From the NCBI GenBank assembly GCA_002402825.1, contig DHGP01000027.1, positions 71,500 through 135,499 on the forward strand: 64,000 nucleotides of DNA. Direction: 5' to 3'. How positions within the stretch are numbered: the first letter of the stretch is position 1; each line of letters starts with the position of its first letter. The notes beneath the pieces are model-generated. The model saw only the letters and a program-made list of their open reading frames with translations. It did not search any database and was not told the origin of the DNA. This DNA is from Firmicutes bacterium UBA4795. GTDB taxonomy: Bacteria; Bacillota; Desulfotomaculia; Desulfotomaculales; Nap2-2B. The position numbers and the translations under genes are program-made. Shown here piece after piece: positions 41,486-50,140 of this stretch.

Positions 41486-43747
41486 TTACTTATTCTGGTA
41501 TAGGCGCGATAACTGTTCGGTGGTTATTAAAACCGGACGCGGCTTACTCCCCTCATAACTACCTATGATACCCTTATTTTCCATAATATCTACCAGCCGG
41601 GCGGCTTTAGCGTAACCAAGGTGGAGGCGCCTTTGTAAAAGAGAAATGGAAGCGTGACCGGTTTCTAAAAAAATTTCAGCTGCTTTTAATACTAACTCAT
41701 CTTCTTTGTCTTCCATATTTTCTTCTTTGGTTATTTCTCCCCCGATACAATCTAAAGGAACATATTGATTTTGTTTTTTTAAAAAGGTAACTAAATTTTC
41801 AACTTCGTGGTCAGAAAGGTACGCTCCCTGTACCCGGCGCGGCTTGGTGGTCCCAACGGGTAAAAAAAGCATATCGCCCCGCCCCAACAGCTTTTCTGCT
41901 CCGGCCATATCTAAAATTGTGCGGGAGTCAATTTGCGAAGAAACAGCAAAAGATATACGGGAGGAAATATTGGCTTTAATTAAGCCCGTTATTACATCCA
42001 CCGACGGCCTTTGCGTGGCTACTACTAGATGAACGCCGGTGGCACGGGCCATTTGAGCTAAACGACAAATTGAATCTTCCACCTCAGCAGGAGCAACCAT
42101 CATTAAATCAGCCAATTCATCAATAACAATTACTATTAACGGCATTGGCTTCTGGTTTGAGGATGGTTCCTGAGTGTAATTATTATAACGCGTTATATCC
42201 CGTGCTCCCACGGCAGCAAAAAGCTCGTACCGCCTTTCCATTTCTTTTACCGCCCACCGTAAAGCACCTGCTGCTCTTTGGGGGCTGGTAACTACAGGGG
42301 TAGTCAAGTGCGGGATACCATTATAAGTGGTCAGTTCTACCATCTTAGGGTCAATAATTAGAAATTTTACCTGCTCAGGAGAGGCTTTAAATAAAATACT
42401 GGCAATTAGCGTGTTTAAGCAAACACTTTTTCCTGCTCCCGTTGCCCCGGCAATTAATAAATGGGGCATCCTGGTAAGGTCGGCAATTACAGGTTTACCC
42501 GCAATATCTTTTCCTAAAGCCACCGTCAACCAGGAGGAAGATTGCTGAAATTCTACTGTTTCAATAAGTTCTCGTAAGTAAACTACGGCTATTTCATTAT
42601 TGGGAATTTCAATTCCTATAGCTGCCTTTCCAGGGATGGGGGCTTCAATGCGAACATCGGGAGCAGCCAAACAAAGGGCTATATCGTCGGCTAAACTCAT
42701 AATCCGGCTTACTTTAATTCCGGAAGGGGGGTGAATTTCGTAACGGGTAACAACTGGGCCGCGCGAAACCTGAGTTACTTTTACCTTTATCCCAAAGCTA
42801 TCTAATGTTTCTTCTAGAACGCGGATATTTTCCGTAATATTTTTATTTATCTGATTTACCGTTAAACCACGTAGGCGCCCGGGCCTGGTCAAAAGATTTA
42901 CCGGGGGTAATTGGTAAATAGTCTTTTCAATTTCTGTCTCTTTTTCTTCTGGCAAAACTGTCGCCGCTGTTTCTGCTTCACCGGCGCAAGGATTAACTAA
43001 AATTTTTTGGGTTTTATTAGTTGAATTTAAAGGCCCGTTATTTTCAATACTTGAGCAAAGATTTACATCTTTGCTTAAAGGCAAACTAGATTCGCTATTT
43101 GCTCCTGAGCGGTCAATTATTAAGGTCTGATGGGCAGGTTCTTCTCCCACTTCAACTTCCGTAAAAAGAAAGTTGTTTATGATCTGTTTCAGTTTTAAAC
43201 CCAAATTTTTTAAGTAGCGCCCTATTTTTTGATTTAACCCTTCTAATGATACGTCAGCGCTCAATAGCACCCCTACTAATCCAAGAGTAACCAAGATAAT
43301 ATAAGCACCAGTATGACCAAAGGAACGAACCAAAAAATAATAAAAAAGGGCCCCGGTTAAACCCCCGCCTTTGCCTTTAAGCCCTTCTAAAAAGAAAAGA
43401 TAGGGTAGGCTTCCAGCCTGCTCGTAGGAATGCGGGGATAATATATTTAAACCGGTTAAAACAGTGATAAATAAAAGTGCTGAGCCATAAATACGCGGTA
43501 CTGCTTTTAACGGCGCTTTTTTTTGGATGAGGCGGAAACCAAAAAAAGCAAGTAAGAACGGCAACAAATACCTTCCTTCGCCCGCCATCCCCCGCAGGAT
43601 GTGTTCGCTAAAACTGCTGATTAGGCCTATTTTAGGATTAACTAAACTAACCAGCGTCAACAGTGCCAGGGCAAGGCAAATAATACCCGTTATTTCCTGT
43701 TTTTGTTGGTTTCTAAACTTTTTTGTGCTACCCAAGGATAAGGCCAC
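41486..43747 (-). CDS. ftsK: DNA translocase FtsK/SpoIIIE
   Basis: A 753-residue DNA pump for chromosome segregation at division and sporulation. Four N-terminal membrane helices occur in the first 190 residues, then a linker. The motor follows with Walker A GATGAGKS, Walker B VIVIDELADLMM and MARATGVHLVVATQRPSVDVITGLIK. The C-terminal gamma winged helix (LHLGYAKAARLVDIMENKGIIG) reads orienting sequences. A family-A repeat gives HSYEQAGSLPYLFF (about residues 107-120) in a loop between helices. Confidence 0.96.
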   Translation of the reverse strand: MALSLGSTKKFRNQQKQEITGIICLALALLTLVSLVNPKIGLISSFSEHILRGMAGEGRYLLPFLLAFFGFRLIQKKAPLKAVPRIYGSALLFITVLTGLNILSPHSYEQAGSLPYLFFLEGLKGKGGGLTGALFYYFLVRSFGHTGAYIILVTLGLVGVLLSADVSLEGLNQKIGRYLKNLGLKLKQIINNFLFTEVEVGEEPAHQTLIIDRSGANSESSLPLSKDVNLCSSIENNGPLNSTNKTQKILVNPCAGEAETAATVLPEEKETEIEKTIYQLPPVNLLTRPGRLRGLTVNQINKNITENIRVLEETLDSFGIKVKVTQVSRGPVVTRYEIHPPSGIKVSRIMSLADDIALCLAAPDVRIEAPIPGKAAIGIEIPNNEIAVVYLRELIETVEFQQSSSWLTVALGKDIAGKPVIADLTRMPHLLIAGATGAGKSVCLNTLIASILFKASPEQVKFLIIDPKMVELTTYNGIPHLTTPVVTSPQRAAGALRWAVKEMERRYELFAAVGARDITRYNNYTQEPSSNQKPMPLIVIVIDELADLMMVAPAEVEDSICRLAQMARATGVHLVVATQRPSVDVITGLIKANISSRISFAVSSQIDSRTILDMAGAEKLLGRGDMLFLPVGTTKPRRVQGAYLSDHEVENLVTFLKKQNQYVPLDCIGGEITKEENMEDKEDELVLKAAEIFLETGHASISLLQRRLHLGYAKAARLVDIMENKGIIGSYEGSKPRPVLITTEQLSRLYQNK
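43404..43432. repeat. Short family-A repeat inside ftsK
   Basis: TAGGGTAGGCTTCCAGCCTG with CTCGTAGGA end, encoding SYEQAGSLPYL on the minus strand. It is the same reading frame as the CbiB and hydrolase copies. Confidence 0.75.
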
Positions 43748-44153
43748 CTTGTTTTGTAACTACTCAGGCACGGCGTCACAAGGTTTTTTGCCAAAGCTGC
43801 AGATCTTTTTAGGATTTAGGATTTAGCTAGCCTTTACATCCTATAGCCCCTACATTTTAATCCCTACTGTTTGCCTCTCTGTGCCTACCTGAATAATAAA
43901 GATAATTTTAAATTTGGTTATCGTTTTTAATTAACCTTACCTTTTTTGAACTATTGAATACCAATATATATTATATATGGTATATTATACTATACTAACT
44001 TATGGTAACACAAAAATGTTTAAATTAAAATAAGGAGAGTTTGCTTTACTCTCCCTCGAAAATAACGTTGACGTATTATTCCGGCGGATTGTTTTGGGTT
44101 TTTCTTGCTTCTTTTACTTTATGCTGGCCAGGCATCGGCTGGTTCGGGGTAAA
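43748..44153. other. 406-bp intergenic region upstream of ftsK
   Basis: It holds a small heptamer repeat (TTAGGAT, 43808-43826) and a very AT-rich TATATATTATATATGG stretch (43962-43998) that could contain the ftsK promoter. The uppP terminator lies at its far end. No gene was found. Confidence 0.5.
44034..44054 (-). terminator. Intrinsic terminator after uppP
   Basis: Stem GGAGAGT/ACTCTCC with a 7-nt loop, followed on the minus strand by TTATTTTAATTT. Confidence 0.65.
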
Positions 44154-44984
44154 TCAGCCTCTGGATAATGCAACTATTATTACCAGTACGCCTAACAATA
44201 AGCGGTACCACACAAATAGGCCAAATCCATGCTGAGTAAGGTAGCGCAGGAGGAATTTTATGGCCAGGTATCCCACTAATGCTGAAACAATAACCCCCGT
44301 AATAAAAGGAACGTTTAAATCAGCCACTTGAAGCTTTTTTAGTTGTAATACACCGGCGCTAAAAATAATTGGGGTAGATAATAAAAACGAAAAACGGGCT
44401 GCTGTTTCCCTTTTTAAGCTTAAAAAACGGCCACAAGTCATGGTAATGCCCGCCCTGGAAACACCGGGAATGATGGCTAAGGCTTGGGAGATACCTATTC
44501 CTAAGCTATCCATTAGCGTTAGCTGATTTAAGCCTTTACGGGCCGGACTCCAGCGGTCCGCCACGTAAAGAATTATGCCCATTACAATTAGCATAATTCC
44601 AATTATTAACGGCTCGCGAAAAACAGTTTCGGCTTGTTCTTCAAAAACATAGCCAAAAACAGCTCCCGGAATGGTAGCCAGAACTAAGTACCAAAATAAA
44701 TTTCTTTTTCTGGTGGGCCGGCAGGAAAAACCGTCACGTATCAAGACCAGCCAATCACGCCAAAAGTAACTTACCACCGCCAAAAGAGTGCCTATGTGCA
44801 AGGCCACATCAAAGGTTAACCCCCCGTAAACCCATTTCATTAACCAAGGTACAAGCACCAAATGGGCAGAGCTGGAAATAGGTAAAAATTCACCTATCCC
44901 CTGGACAATTCCTAATACTACCGCCTGCCAAAAAGACAATTTAGCATCTCCGTAAGTTCCATAAATATTTATTGTTTTTACCAA
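44154..44984 (-). CDS. uppP: Undecaprenyl-diphosphatase
   Basis: Integral membrane enzyme recycling undecaprenyl pyrophosphate to the monophosphate carrier for peptidoglycan. The 276-residue product has the two family motifs GIGEFLPISSSAHLVL and PGVSRAGITM. Around eight membrane helices are visible. It is transcribed with its own terminator. tatA lies behind it on the same strand. Confidence 0.96.
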   Translation of the reverse strand: MVKTINIYGTYGDAKLSFWQAVVLGIVQGIGEFLPISSSAHLVLVPWLMKWVYGGLTFDVALHIGTLLAVVSYFWRDWLVLIRDGFSCRPTRKRNLFWYLVLATIPGAVFGYVFEEQAETVFREPLIIGIMLIVMGIILYVADRWSPARKGLNQLTLMDSLGIGISQALAIIPGVSRAGITMTCGRFLSLKRETAARFSFLLSTPIIFSAGVLQLKKLQVADLNVPFITGVIVSALVGYLAIKFLLRYLTQHGFGLFVWYRLLLGVLVIIVALSRG

Positions 44985-45028
44985 ATATTATTTTTAAATA
45001 TTTGAAAGTTAATCTTCCTTACTTATGC

Positions 45029-45256
45029 CTATGCTTTAGGCGGTTCCTTGATTACCTCTTTAACTTGCTGAACCTCTTTGTTTATTTCCTCTTTTACTTT
45101 AGCCACTTCCTCAAAAGAAGACACAGAAGCGCGCCGGAATTCATTTAAGGTTTTGCCCAAAGACCTTCCTACTTCAGGCAGTTTACGCGGCCCAAAAATA
45201 ATAAGGGCAAGGACTAAGATTAAAATTAACTCAGGCATGCCTAGATTAGGAAACAC
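45029..45256 (-). CDS. tatA: Sec-independent translocase TatA/TatE
   Basis: A 75-residue single-helix protein with the TatA signature (GMPELILILVLALIIFGPRKLPEVGRSLG) and an amphipathic, charged tail. The GTG start follows AAAGGAGAG. The window includes a Tat substrate, the hydrogenase small subunit at 48927-49922. tatC is not in this window. Confidence 0.95.
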   Translation of the reverse strand: MFPNLGMPELILILVLALIIFGPRKLPEVGRSLGKTLNEFRRASVSSFEEVAKVKEEINKEVQQVKEVIKEPPKA

Positions 45257-45456
45257 AACTATCTCTCCTTTTTATCTTTTATGTCTTGCTTATTTATCTT
45301 TTATCTAAATACAAATTCGTGATTTTAAACTAAATTCCTGCTTTCTTTAATAATTTTCTACCCGTAGGGTTTCTTGAGGGAAAGAAGACAAAACTAGAAG
45401 GAAGGCGGGTTTACTGAATAGCTACTTTAACCGAGATTTCATCCTTGATATAAGGA

Positions 45457-45575
45457 TTAAAAAACCTCATCTAAATTTACTTCCAGTTCAGATGTGGAGG
45501 TAAAGATAACATCTTTCCGTAGAGTTTTTCTACCGCCTCACCGACAGGATACACCGGCTTTTGCTAAAAAGTTAA
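45457..45575 (-). pseudogene. Degraded C-terminus of an Uma2-type nuclease
   Basis: In the 393-bp gap 45257-45649 the minus strand reads VYPVGEAVEKLYGKMLSL and, after a frame change, TSTSELEVNLDEVF followed by a stop. The pattern resembles the end of Uma2/DUF820 proteins (compare the fragment at 61738-61926). No start and no catalytic part remain. Confidence 0.4.
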
Positions 45576-45649
45576 ATATATACGTTTTCTCCTCCAGATA
45601 CCTAGCTGCCTTTGCCAGAAAGTTTTATGCCTTTTTAATTTAAGTATAA

Positions 45650-46138
45650 TCAAGGTTGAAGCAGGTCATTTAAAATTTGCCTGGCTAACGGTTGGAAGTC
45701 TAGATAGAATTGCCAGGTATTTTCAATAAAATTATAAGTTTCTTCGTCATCTTGGGAAGTTAATAAAATTCCCCTGGTAACATGATAACAAAAGCTGTTA
45801 CTGGCTTGATTTAAAGCGTGTACGTCAACCGGTACGCTCAGTTTATTAGTTAGTTCTACGGCTATATCCAGGGCTAGATCAAAGATTACTTCCTGATTAA
45901 GCTGATCATCAAAATAAACGCCCAGGTCAATATCGCGGCAGGAAAGCTTGTCCAGAAAAGAGCCGTGCAAAAAAGCAAAACGTACTTCCGGGCGGTTTTG
46001 CAGGTACTTTTTTAATTGCGTAGTAATTTCTGTTTTTTGATTATCCGTTAAGGAATATTTTTTTTCATCAAAGTTAATTATCTCAAATGAATCTAAATTT
46101 TTTTTCTGGTCCTCTATATTGGGTGGCTCATTTTTCAT
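45650..46138 (-). CDS. mntA: MntA-type nucleotidyltransferase antitoxin
   Basis: About 162 residues with the minimal nucleotidyltransferase motif GSFLDKLSCRDIDLGVY (GSF and the DxD metal pair) in mid-protein and a VPVDVHAL third acidic position. Members AMPylate the partner HEPN toxin. It overlaps the end of hepT. ATG 46138 follows AGGTGA. The N-terminal 45 residues are a variable extension. Confidence 0.85.
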   Translation of the reverse strand: MKNEPPNIEDQKKNLDSFEIINFDEKKYSLTDNQKTEITTQLKKYLQNRPEVRFAFLHGSFLDKLSCRDIDLGVYFDDQLNQEVIFDLALDIAVELTNKLSVPVDVHALNQASNSFCYHVTRGILLTSQDDEETYNFIENTWQFYLDFQPLARQILNDLLQP

Positions 46139-46586
46139 TTTGTATTTCACCTTCTTGTTTACGAATTAACTCCTCTACCGCGAGAAGATATAATTCCAGG
46201 TCGGTCATATTACAGCGCATTATTTGCAGCATTCGTTTATTGTCAATACTACCATACCCGTGAATCAGCAGATTACGAAAACCCATCATTTTTCCCAAAC
46301 GCTTAGCTAAAAACGGGTCAATTAAGTTATGTTCCCCTAAAATAAAAAAACTTTCGGCGTAAGTACTTGGGGCCTTATTTAACAATCTGGCACAAAGATG
46401 AGCAGAAATATTAGTTGCTGCTTCAGCCATAACGATAAAACAGTATCGGGCGGAACGAATTGCTTCCAAATTAGAAAGAAAATCTTGATCCTTTTGTTTG
46501 GCGTATTGGGATAATACGGTTAACGATTCTTTAATGTCGCCCACCTTTTCTTTAATTCGATGGATATTGAGTTTAAATTTCTCCAT
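46128..46586 (-). CDS. hepT: HepT-type HEPN toxin (DUF86)
   Basis: About 152 residues, all helical. The HEPN RNase motif RNLLIHGY (R-x4-H-x-Y) is intact, including the tyrosine that MNT partners adenylylate. ATG 46586 follows GGGAGG. The frame is open to TTG 46598. Toxin first, antitoxin second and overlapping, the common order for this system. Confidence 0.88.
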   Translation of the reverse strand: MEKFKLNIHRIKEKVGDIKESLTVLSQYAKQKDQDFLSNLEAIRSARYCFIVMAEAATNISAHLCARLLNKAPSTYAESFFILGEHNLIDPFLAKRLGKMMGFRNLLIHGYGSIDNKRMLQIMRCNMTDLELYLLAVEELIRKQEGEIQNEK

Positions 46587-46642
46587 AAGAGTTGCCAAAC
46601 CTCCCCTTGACTCACATCATATAGTTTGGAGGTTTTTTATCT

Positions 46643-46831
46643 TTAAAGCAAGTCTTTTTCGTTCAGAATTTTTAATACCTTCAGCATGAAACTCCTCATG
46701 TTTTCTTGCTCAAATTCTTCAAGGTTCATACCATACTTCTCCTGAAAAGACTGGTCTGTCAACTTATATTTGGCAAGCCTTCTTAAATACTCTCTTTTTA
46801 GCATTTCCTGGAGTTCGTCATTACAAAACAT
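46643..46831 (-). CDS. Small helical hypothetical protein upstream of hepT
   Basis: A 62-residue charged, helical protein (MLKREYLRRLAKYKLTDQSF, LEEFEQENMRSF). It resembles small antitoxin-like proteins only in size and composition. It lies 45-57 bp before hepT on the same strand and could be a third component. No ribosome binding site at ATG 46831. Confidence 0.45.
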   Translation of the reverse strand: MFCNDELQEMLKREYLRRLAKYKLTDQSFQEKYGMNLEEFEQENMRSFMLKVLKILNEKDLL

Positions 46832-46928
46832 TTGTTATTCAAATTATAAGGCAAAAAACCCTTTAAATCAATGAACATGAGGTGATAATGGTTATCCATG
46901 AGATAATAAAATTATATAAAAAATTTTA

Positions 46929-46958
46929 TTGACAAAAACATTTATCATCTCTTATAAT
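46929..46958 (+). promoter_or_regulatory. Strong sigma-A-like promoter for a small membrane protein
   Basis: TTGACA (46929-46934), 18-bp spacer, TATAAT (46953-46958), both consensus. An imperfect dyad GGTGATAATGGTTATCC about 40 bp upstream could be an operator. Confidence 0.75.
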
Positions 46959-46967
46959 TTAGAATAT

Positions 46968-47379
46968 TAGCAAAAATTAAAAAATAGTATAAAGTAGAGC
47001 GTGGACTGCTTTTTAAGTTAAATTCAATAATTTTTTCACAGAAAAGAGGTGAGTTGTATGAAATTAGCGGCTAGTATTATCACTCTTATTGGAGCAATAC
47101 TTTTGTTAATTGTTGGAATTATAACTATTAAAGTTATGCCTGCCATGTGGTTAAATGGAATAACTTTTATTATACTCGGCATAGGTTTGATACTCTTATC
47201 CATAACCGAGTTTGGAGAAAAAGATAAGAAAAAAGTGGAATGACAAATATTAATTTTAATAATTTAACTTAATTATTATAATACTTGAAATATATAAAGC
47301 CTGAACCTGTAACGATTATTAAAAGTAAAACAGTATTACTGATTCAGGCAATATTTAACCCACGCTCTACTTTTTGCTA
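46968..47379. repeat. Inverted repeats flanking the small membrane gene
   Basis: Left end: TTAGCAAAAA and AGTAGAGCGTGG (46993-47004). Right end: CCACGCTCTACT (47360-47371) and TTTTTGCTAA. The right end matches the left one with a 17-bp deletion between the blocks. The 0.4-kb unit has the form of a non-autonomous element with one gene inside. Confidence 0.55.
47058..47243 (+). CDS. Small two-helix membrane protein
   Basis: A 61-residue protein with two membrane helices (about 3-24 and 30-50, ITFIILGIGLILLSI) and a charged tail EKDKKKVE. ATG 47058 follows AGAGGTGA. The GTG three codons earlier lies in that site. A consensus promoter drives it. Not recognised. Confidence 0.65.
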   Translation: MKLAASIITLIGAILLLIVGIITIKVMPAMWLNGITFIILGIGLILLSITEFGEKDKKKVE

Positions 47380-47404
47380 ATTACTAGTAGAGGTTTTGTT
47401 ATAA

Positions 47405-47431
47405 ACATAACGACCTCAAAAATAGGTTGTT
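47405..47431 (-). terminator. Possible terminator after the hydrogenase genes
   Basis: Hairpin AACGACCT/AGGTTGTT with a short loop (one G-U pair), about 20-50 bp after the large-subunit stop. The U-run is short. Confidence 0.4.
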
Positions 47432-47452
47432 CTTGCGTTGTTGTTTTACAAA

Positions 47453-48901
47453 TTAAATTATAATTCTTTTTGGCTCCTTGTGCACCCCTTTAACTTCTAA
47501 AACGTGTACGGCACAGGCAAGACAAGGGTCAAAGGCCCGCACAATACGAACCAGTTCAATGGGGTTATCGGCATCCTTTACCGGTGCTCCCACTAGTGCT
47601 TCTTCAATTGGACCCCGCTGCCCTTTATCATCTCTGGGGCCTCCATTCCAGGTGGTAGGTACCACCGCCTGGTAGTTGGTAATGACATGGTCTTTAATAG
47701 TAACCCAATGTCCTAAAGCGCCCCGCGGCGCGTCATTCAGACCCACCCCGCTTCCTTCCTTGGGTATATCAAAGGAAGCAAAAGTAGGTTCTTCAGGCAT
47801 TAGTTGGTCAAGCCAGCCAAACATGGCGTGAGCAACTATAGAGGTTTCTATGGCCCGCGCAAAATGCCGGCCTAAAACAGAAAAGGCCTTTTCACCTAAA
47901 GCAGCCACGTCTTTTTGTTTGTTTACCCACATCCGGGCCAACGGTCCTACCTCGTGTGGTAAACCTTCGTAACGCGGCGCCTTTAGCCAGGTATAAGCCT
48001 CCTTTTTACGGGGGCTCGGTACGGTAGCTCCTTCTCCAGGATATAAGCCGGTATATTCATCCTCAAACCAGGAATACTTTACGTCTTCCGTTATTTTAGA
48101 AATGTCCACCGGGGCAAACTGCCCTTTGGTGTAACGGCCTCGTTTAAACAACAGCTTTTGCCCGGCCGGGTCATCTTCATCCGAAAGCCTGAACACACCG
48201 TAAGCCAGCATGTTTTTACAGCCTGTCCCAATTTTAAACCAGTCGTCAGCGTAAGCATTGGCTACCGCAAGGACATCAGGAACATATACGTTATCAACAA
48301 AAGAGGCTAGTTCCTTTAAGTAAGCTTTAAACTGGTCAATTTTTTCTGCCGTTACTCTTTCGGTAACCCCCCCGGCGGTAAATACCGTCACATGAGGCAT
48401 TTTAGCCCCAAAAATAGCCAGCATTTCCTGAGCTCTTTTCCGCATGGTTAAAGCCTGAATATAATGTTCCACAGCCTTATCGTTAATGGCTTTAGGCAAA
48501 CGGTAGTCCCCTTTGTAACGGGGTATGAAAGGGGCTGCTTCCGGACCTATAACGTAGTCTAAAGCCGCTAGATGGTAAAAATGTAAAATATGGGATTGAA
48601 TATAATTTGCCCCTTGAATTAAACTGCGCATTATTCTGCCGTTGGGAGGTGGCTTTACCCCAAAGGCATCATCCAGGCAAAACATGGAGGCCATGCCGTG
48701 GGCGATGGGGCAAACACCACAAATACGCTGCACGATATGGGGGGCATCACGAGGGTCACGGCCCCTTAAAATTAATTCAATTCCCCTGAACAACGTCCCG
48801 CTTGATTTGGCGTCAATTACTTTTCCGTTTTCTACTTCTGCTTCGATTTTCAGGTGTCCTTCAATTCTAGTTACCGGATCAACTATCACACGCTGGGCCA
48901 C
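47453..48901 (-). CDS. [NiFe] hydrogenase large subunit, group 1
   Basis: Catalytic subunit, 482 residues. Nickel ligands are in the N-terminal L1 motif RICGVCPIAHG and the C-terminal L2 motif DPCLACAVHVL. About 15 residues follow the L2 histidine, the peptide cut off by the maturation protease (compare 50340-50837). Sequence pattern and the Tat-exported partner place it in the membrane-associated uptake group. GTG start with GGAGGTG upstream. Small subunit gene 25 bp before it. No cytochrome b subunit gene follows. Confidence 0.96.
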   Translation of the reverse strand: MAQRVIVDPVTRIEGHLKIEAEVENGKVIDAKSSGTLFRGIELILRGRDPRDAPHIVQRICGVCPIAHGMASMFCLDDAFGVKPPPNGRIMRSLIQGANYIQSHILHFYHLAALDYVIGPEAAPFIPRYKGDYRLPKAINDKAVEHYIQALTMRKRAQEMLAIFGAKMPHVTVFTAGGVTERVTAEKIDQFKAYLKELASFVDNVYVPDVLAVANAYADDWFKIGTGCKNMLAYGVFRLSDEDDPAGQKLLFKRGRYTKGQFAPVDISKITEDVKYSWFEDEYTGLYPGEGATVPSPRKKEAYTWLKAPRYEGLPHEVGPLARMWVNKQKDVAALGEKAFSVLGRHFARAIETSIVAHAMFGWLDQLMPEEPTFASFDIPKEGSGVGLNDAPRGALGHWVTIKDHVITNYQAVVPTTWNGGPRDDKGQRGPIEEALVGAPVKDADNPIELVRIVRAFDPCLACAVHVLEVKGVHKEPKRIII

Positions 48902-48926
48902 TTTCTATTTTTCACCTCCTAAAAAA

Positions 48927-49922
48927 CTAAAGGGCTTTCTTTTCTAAAGGGGTAACAAATTCCACCTTTTGAGGCATAACCGGTGAATAAGCAACTCCTG
49001 CTTTATTAGTCAGGGGATATAAACCATAGAAAGGTGCGCTTTCATCAGGGAAGGTGGGCTCAGAACAAGCCATGCAGGGAGCCCCGGCCCTTACGCACCA
49101 GTTAACATTGTTATTCCAGCCCCGTTTATCACAATCCGACATAGCCACAAAACCTTTACAGCCTAAAAGAGCCAGACAGCCTTCATCTCCTATGTACCGG
49201 GCAAATTTACCCACGTCAAAGTATTGCCTTCGCCGGCATTCATCATGAATAGGTTTCGGGTAAAACATTTTTGGCCGGCCAAACTTATCCAGCTCAGGTA
49301 TCTGCCCATACTTTAAAACGTAAACCACTGTACCTAAAAAGTGGTCCGGGTGCATGGGGCAAAGGGAAATGTTAATTACCGGTTTTTTGGTTACCACCTT
49401 ATTTACCCCTACCACCCCGGTAGGATTAGGCGCCGCACCCGGTATACCGCCAAAAGAAGCGCACTGACCGGCTGCAATTACCGCTGCAGCTGCGTTGCCC
49501 AAAGTGCTTACGGCTTGCAACATGGTAAGCTCTTTACCGTCTTTTTCCGCAATAATACAGTAAATTCCCTTATCCTTGGTGGGAATGCCTCCTTCAACCA
49601 CTAAGAAAAACTGGTCCTTATACTTAGTGGCTGTTTCTTCTAATACTTCGGCGCAAAGATGACCAGCTCCGGCCATAATGGTGGGATGGTATTTTAAGCT
49701 AATTATATCTAAAATTACTTTTCCAATTCCTGGCTCTACACTGTTAAGTAAAGAAACAGAACAACCCGTGCAACAGGCCCCTTGGAGCCAGATTACCGGA
49801 GGCTTACCATCAGCCGCTAAGGCCAGGACTTCCTCAAGGTCCGGGCCAAGCATGGTTAAAAGGCTTGCCCCTGCTGCAGAACTCATGCAAAGTTTAATAA
49901 ATTCCCGCCTCGTTAAACCCAA
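48927..49922 (-). CDS. [NiFe] hydrogenase small subunit with Tat signal
   Basis: Iron-sulfur subunit, 331 residues. The N-terminus has the twin-arginine motif TRREFIKLCMSSAAG followed by a hydrophobic stretch. Cluster ligands are visible in QGACCTGCSVSLLNS, AGAGHLCAE, CPMHPDHF, DECRRRQYFD and CDKRGWNNNVNWCVRAGAPCMAC. The complex should face outside the membrane. TTG start at 49922 after GGGGGG. A Moco-type riboswitch and terminator lie in the 417-bp leader. Confidence 0.95.
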   Translation of the reverse strand: MGLTRREFIKLCMSSAAGASLLTMLGPDLEEVLALAADGKPPVIWLQGACCTGCSVSLLNSVEPGIGKVILDIISLKYHPTIMAGAGHLCAEVLEETATKYKDQFFLVVEGGIPTKDKGIYCIIAEKDGKELTMLQAVSTLGNAAAAVIAAGQCASFGGIPGAAPNPTGVVGVNKVVTKKPVINISLCPMHPDHFLGTVVYVLKYGQIPELDKFGRPKMFYPKPIHDECRRRQYFDVGKFARYIGDEGCLALLGCKGFVAMSDCDKRGWNNNVNWCVRAGAPCMACSEPTFPDESAPFYGLYPLTNKAGVAYSPVMPQKVEFVTPLEKKAL

Positions 49923-50062
49923 ACTTTTTCCCCCCTTAATTTTTTTATTAAACTAAGCTTAACTTTGGTTTTAGGAGTTAAACCTTAGAAGCTTAGCTTT
50001 ATAGTTAAATATTACTAATAATTACTAGCATTGACATAAATTAACTTATGAAGATATAAATA

Positions 50063-50110
50063 AAGCCGCCTATTAATTAAAATTAAATACATAAAATTAA
50101 TAAACGGCTT
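50063..50110 (-). terminator. Terminator behind the Moco-type riboswitch of the hydrogenase operon
   Basis: Long hairpin AAGCCG...CGGCTT with inner TTAATT/AATTAA pairing, followed by TATTTATA on the minus strand. It is placed between aptamer and hydrogenase start as an expression platform. Confidence 0.65.
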
Positions 50111-50140
50111 CTAAAATCAGGTAATGCTATGCCTTATCAT

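Noticed and set aside
46595..46635. AAACCTCC/GGAGGTTTTTT hairpin as a terminator
   Set aside because: The U-run is on the plus strand where no gene ends. One arm is the hepT ribosome binding site, so pairing is probably coincidental.
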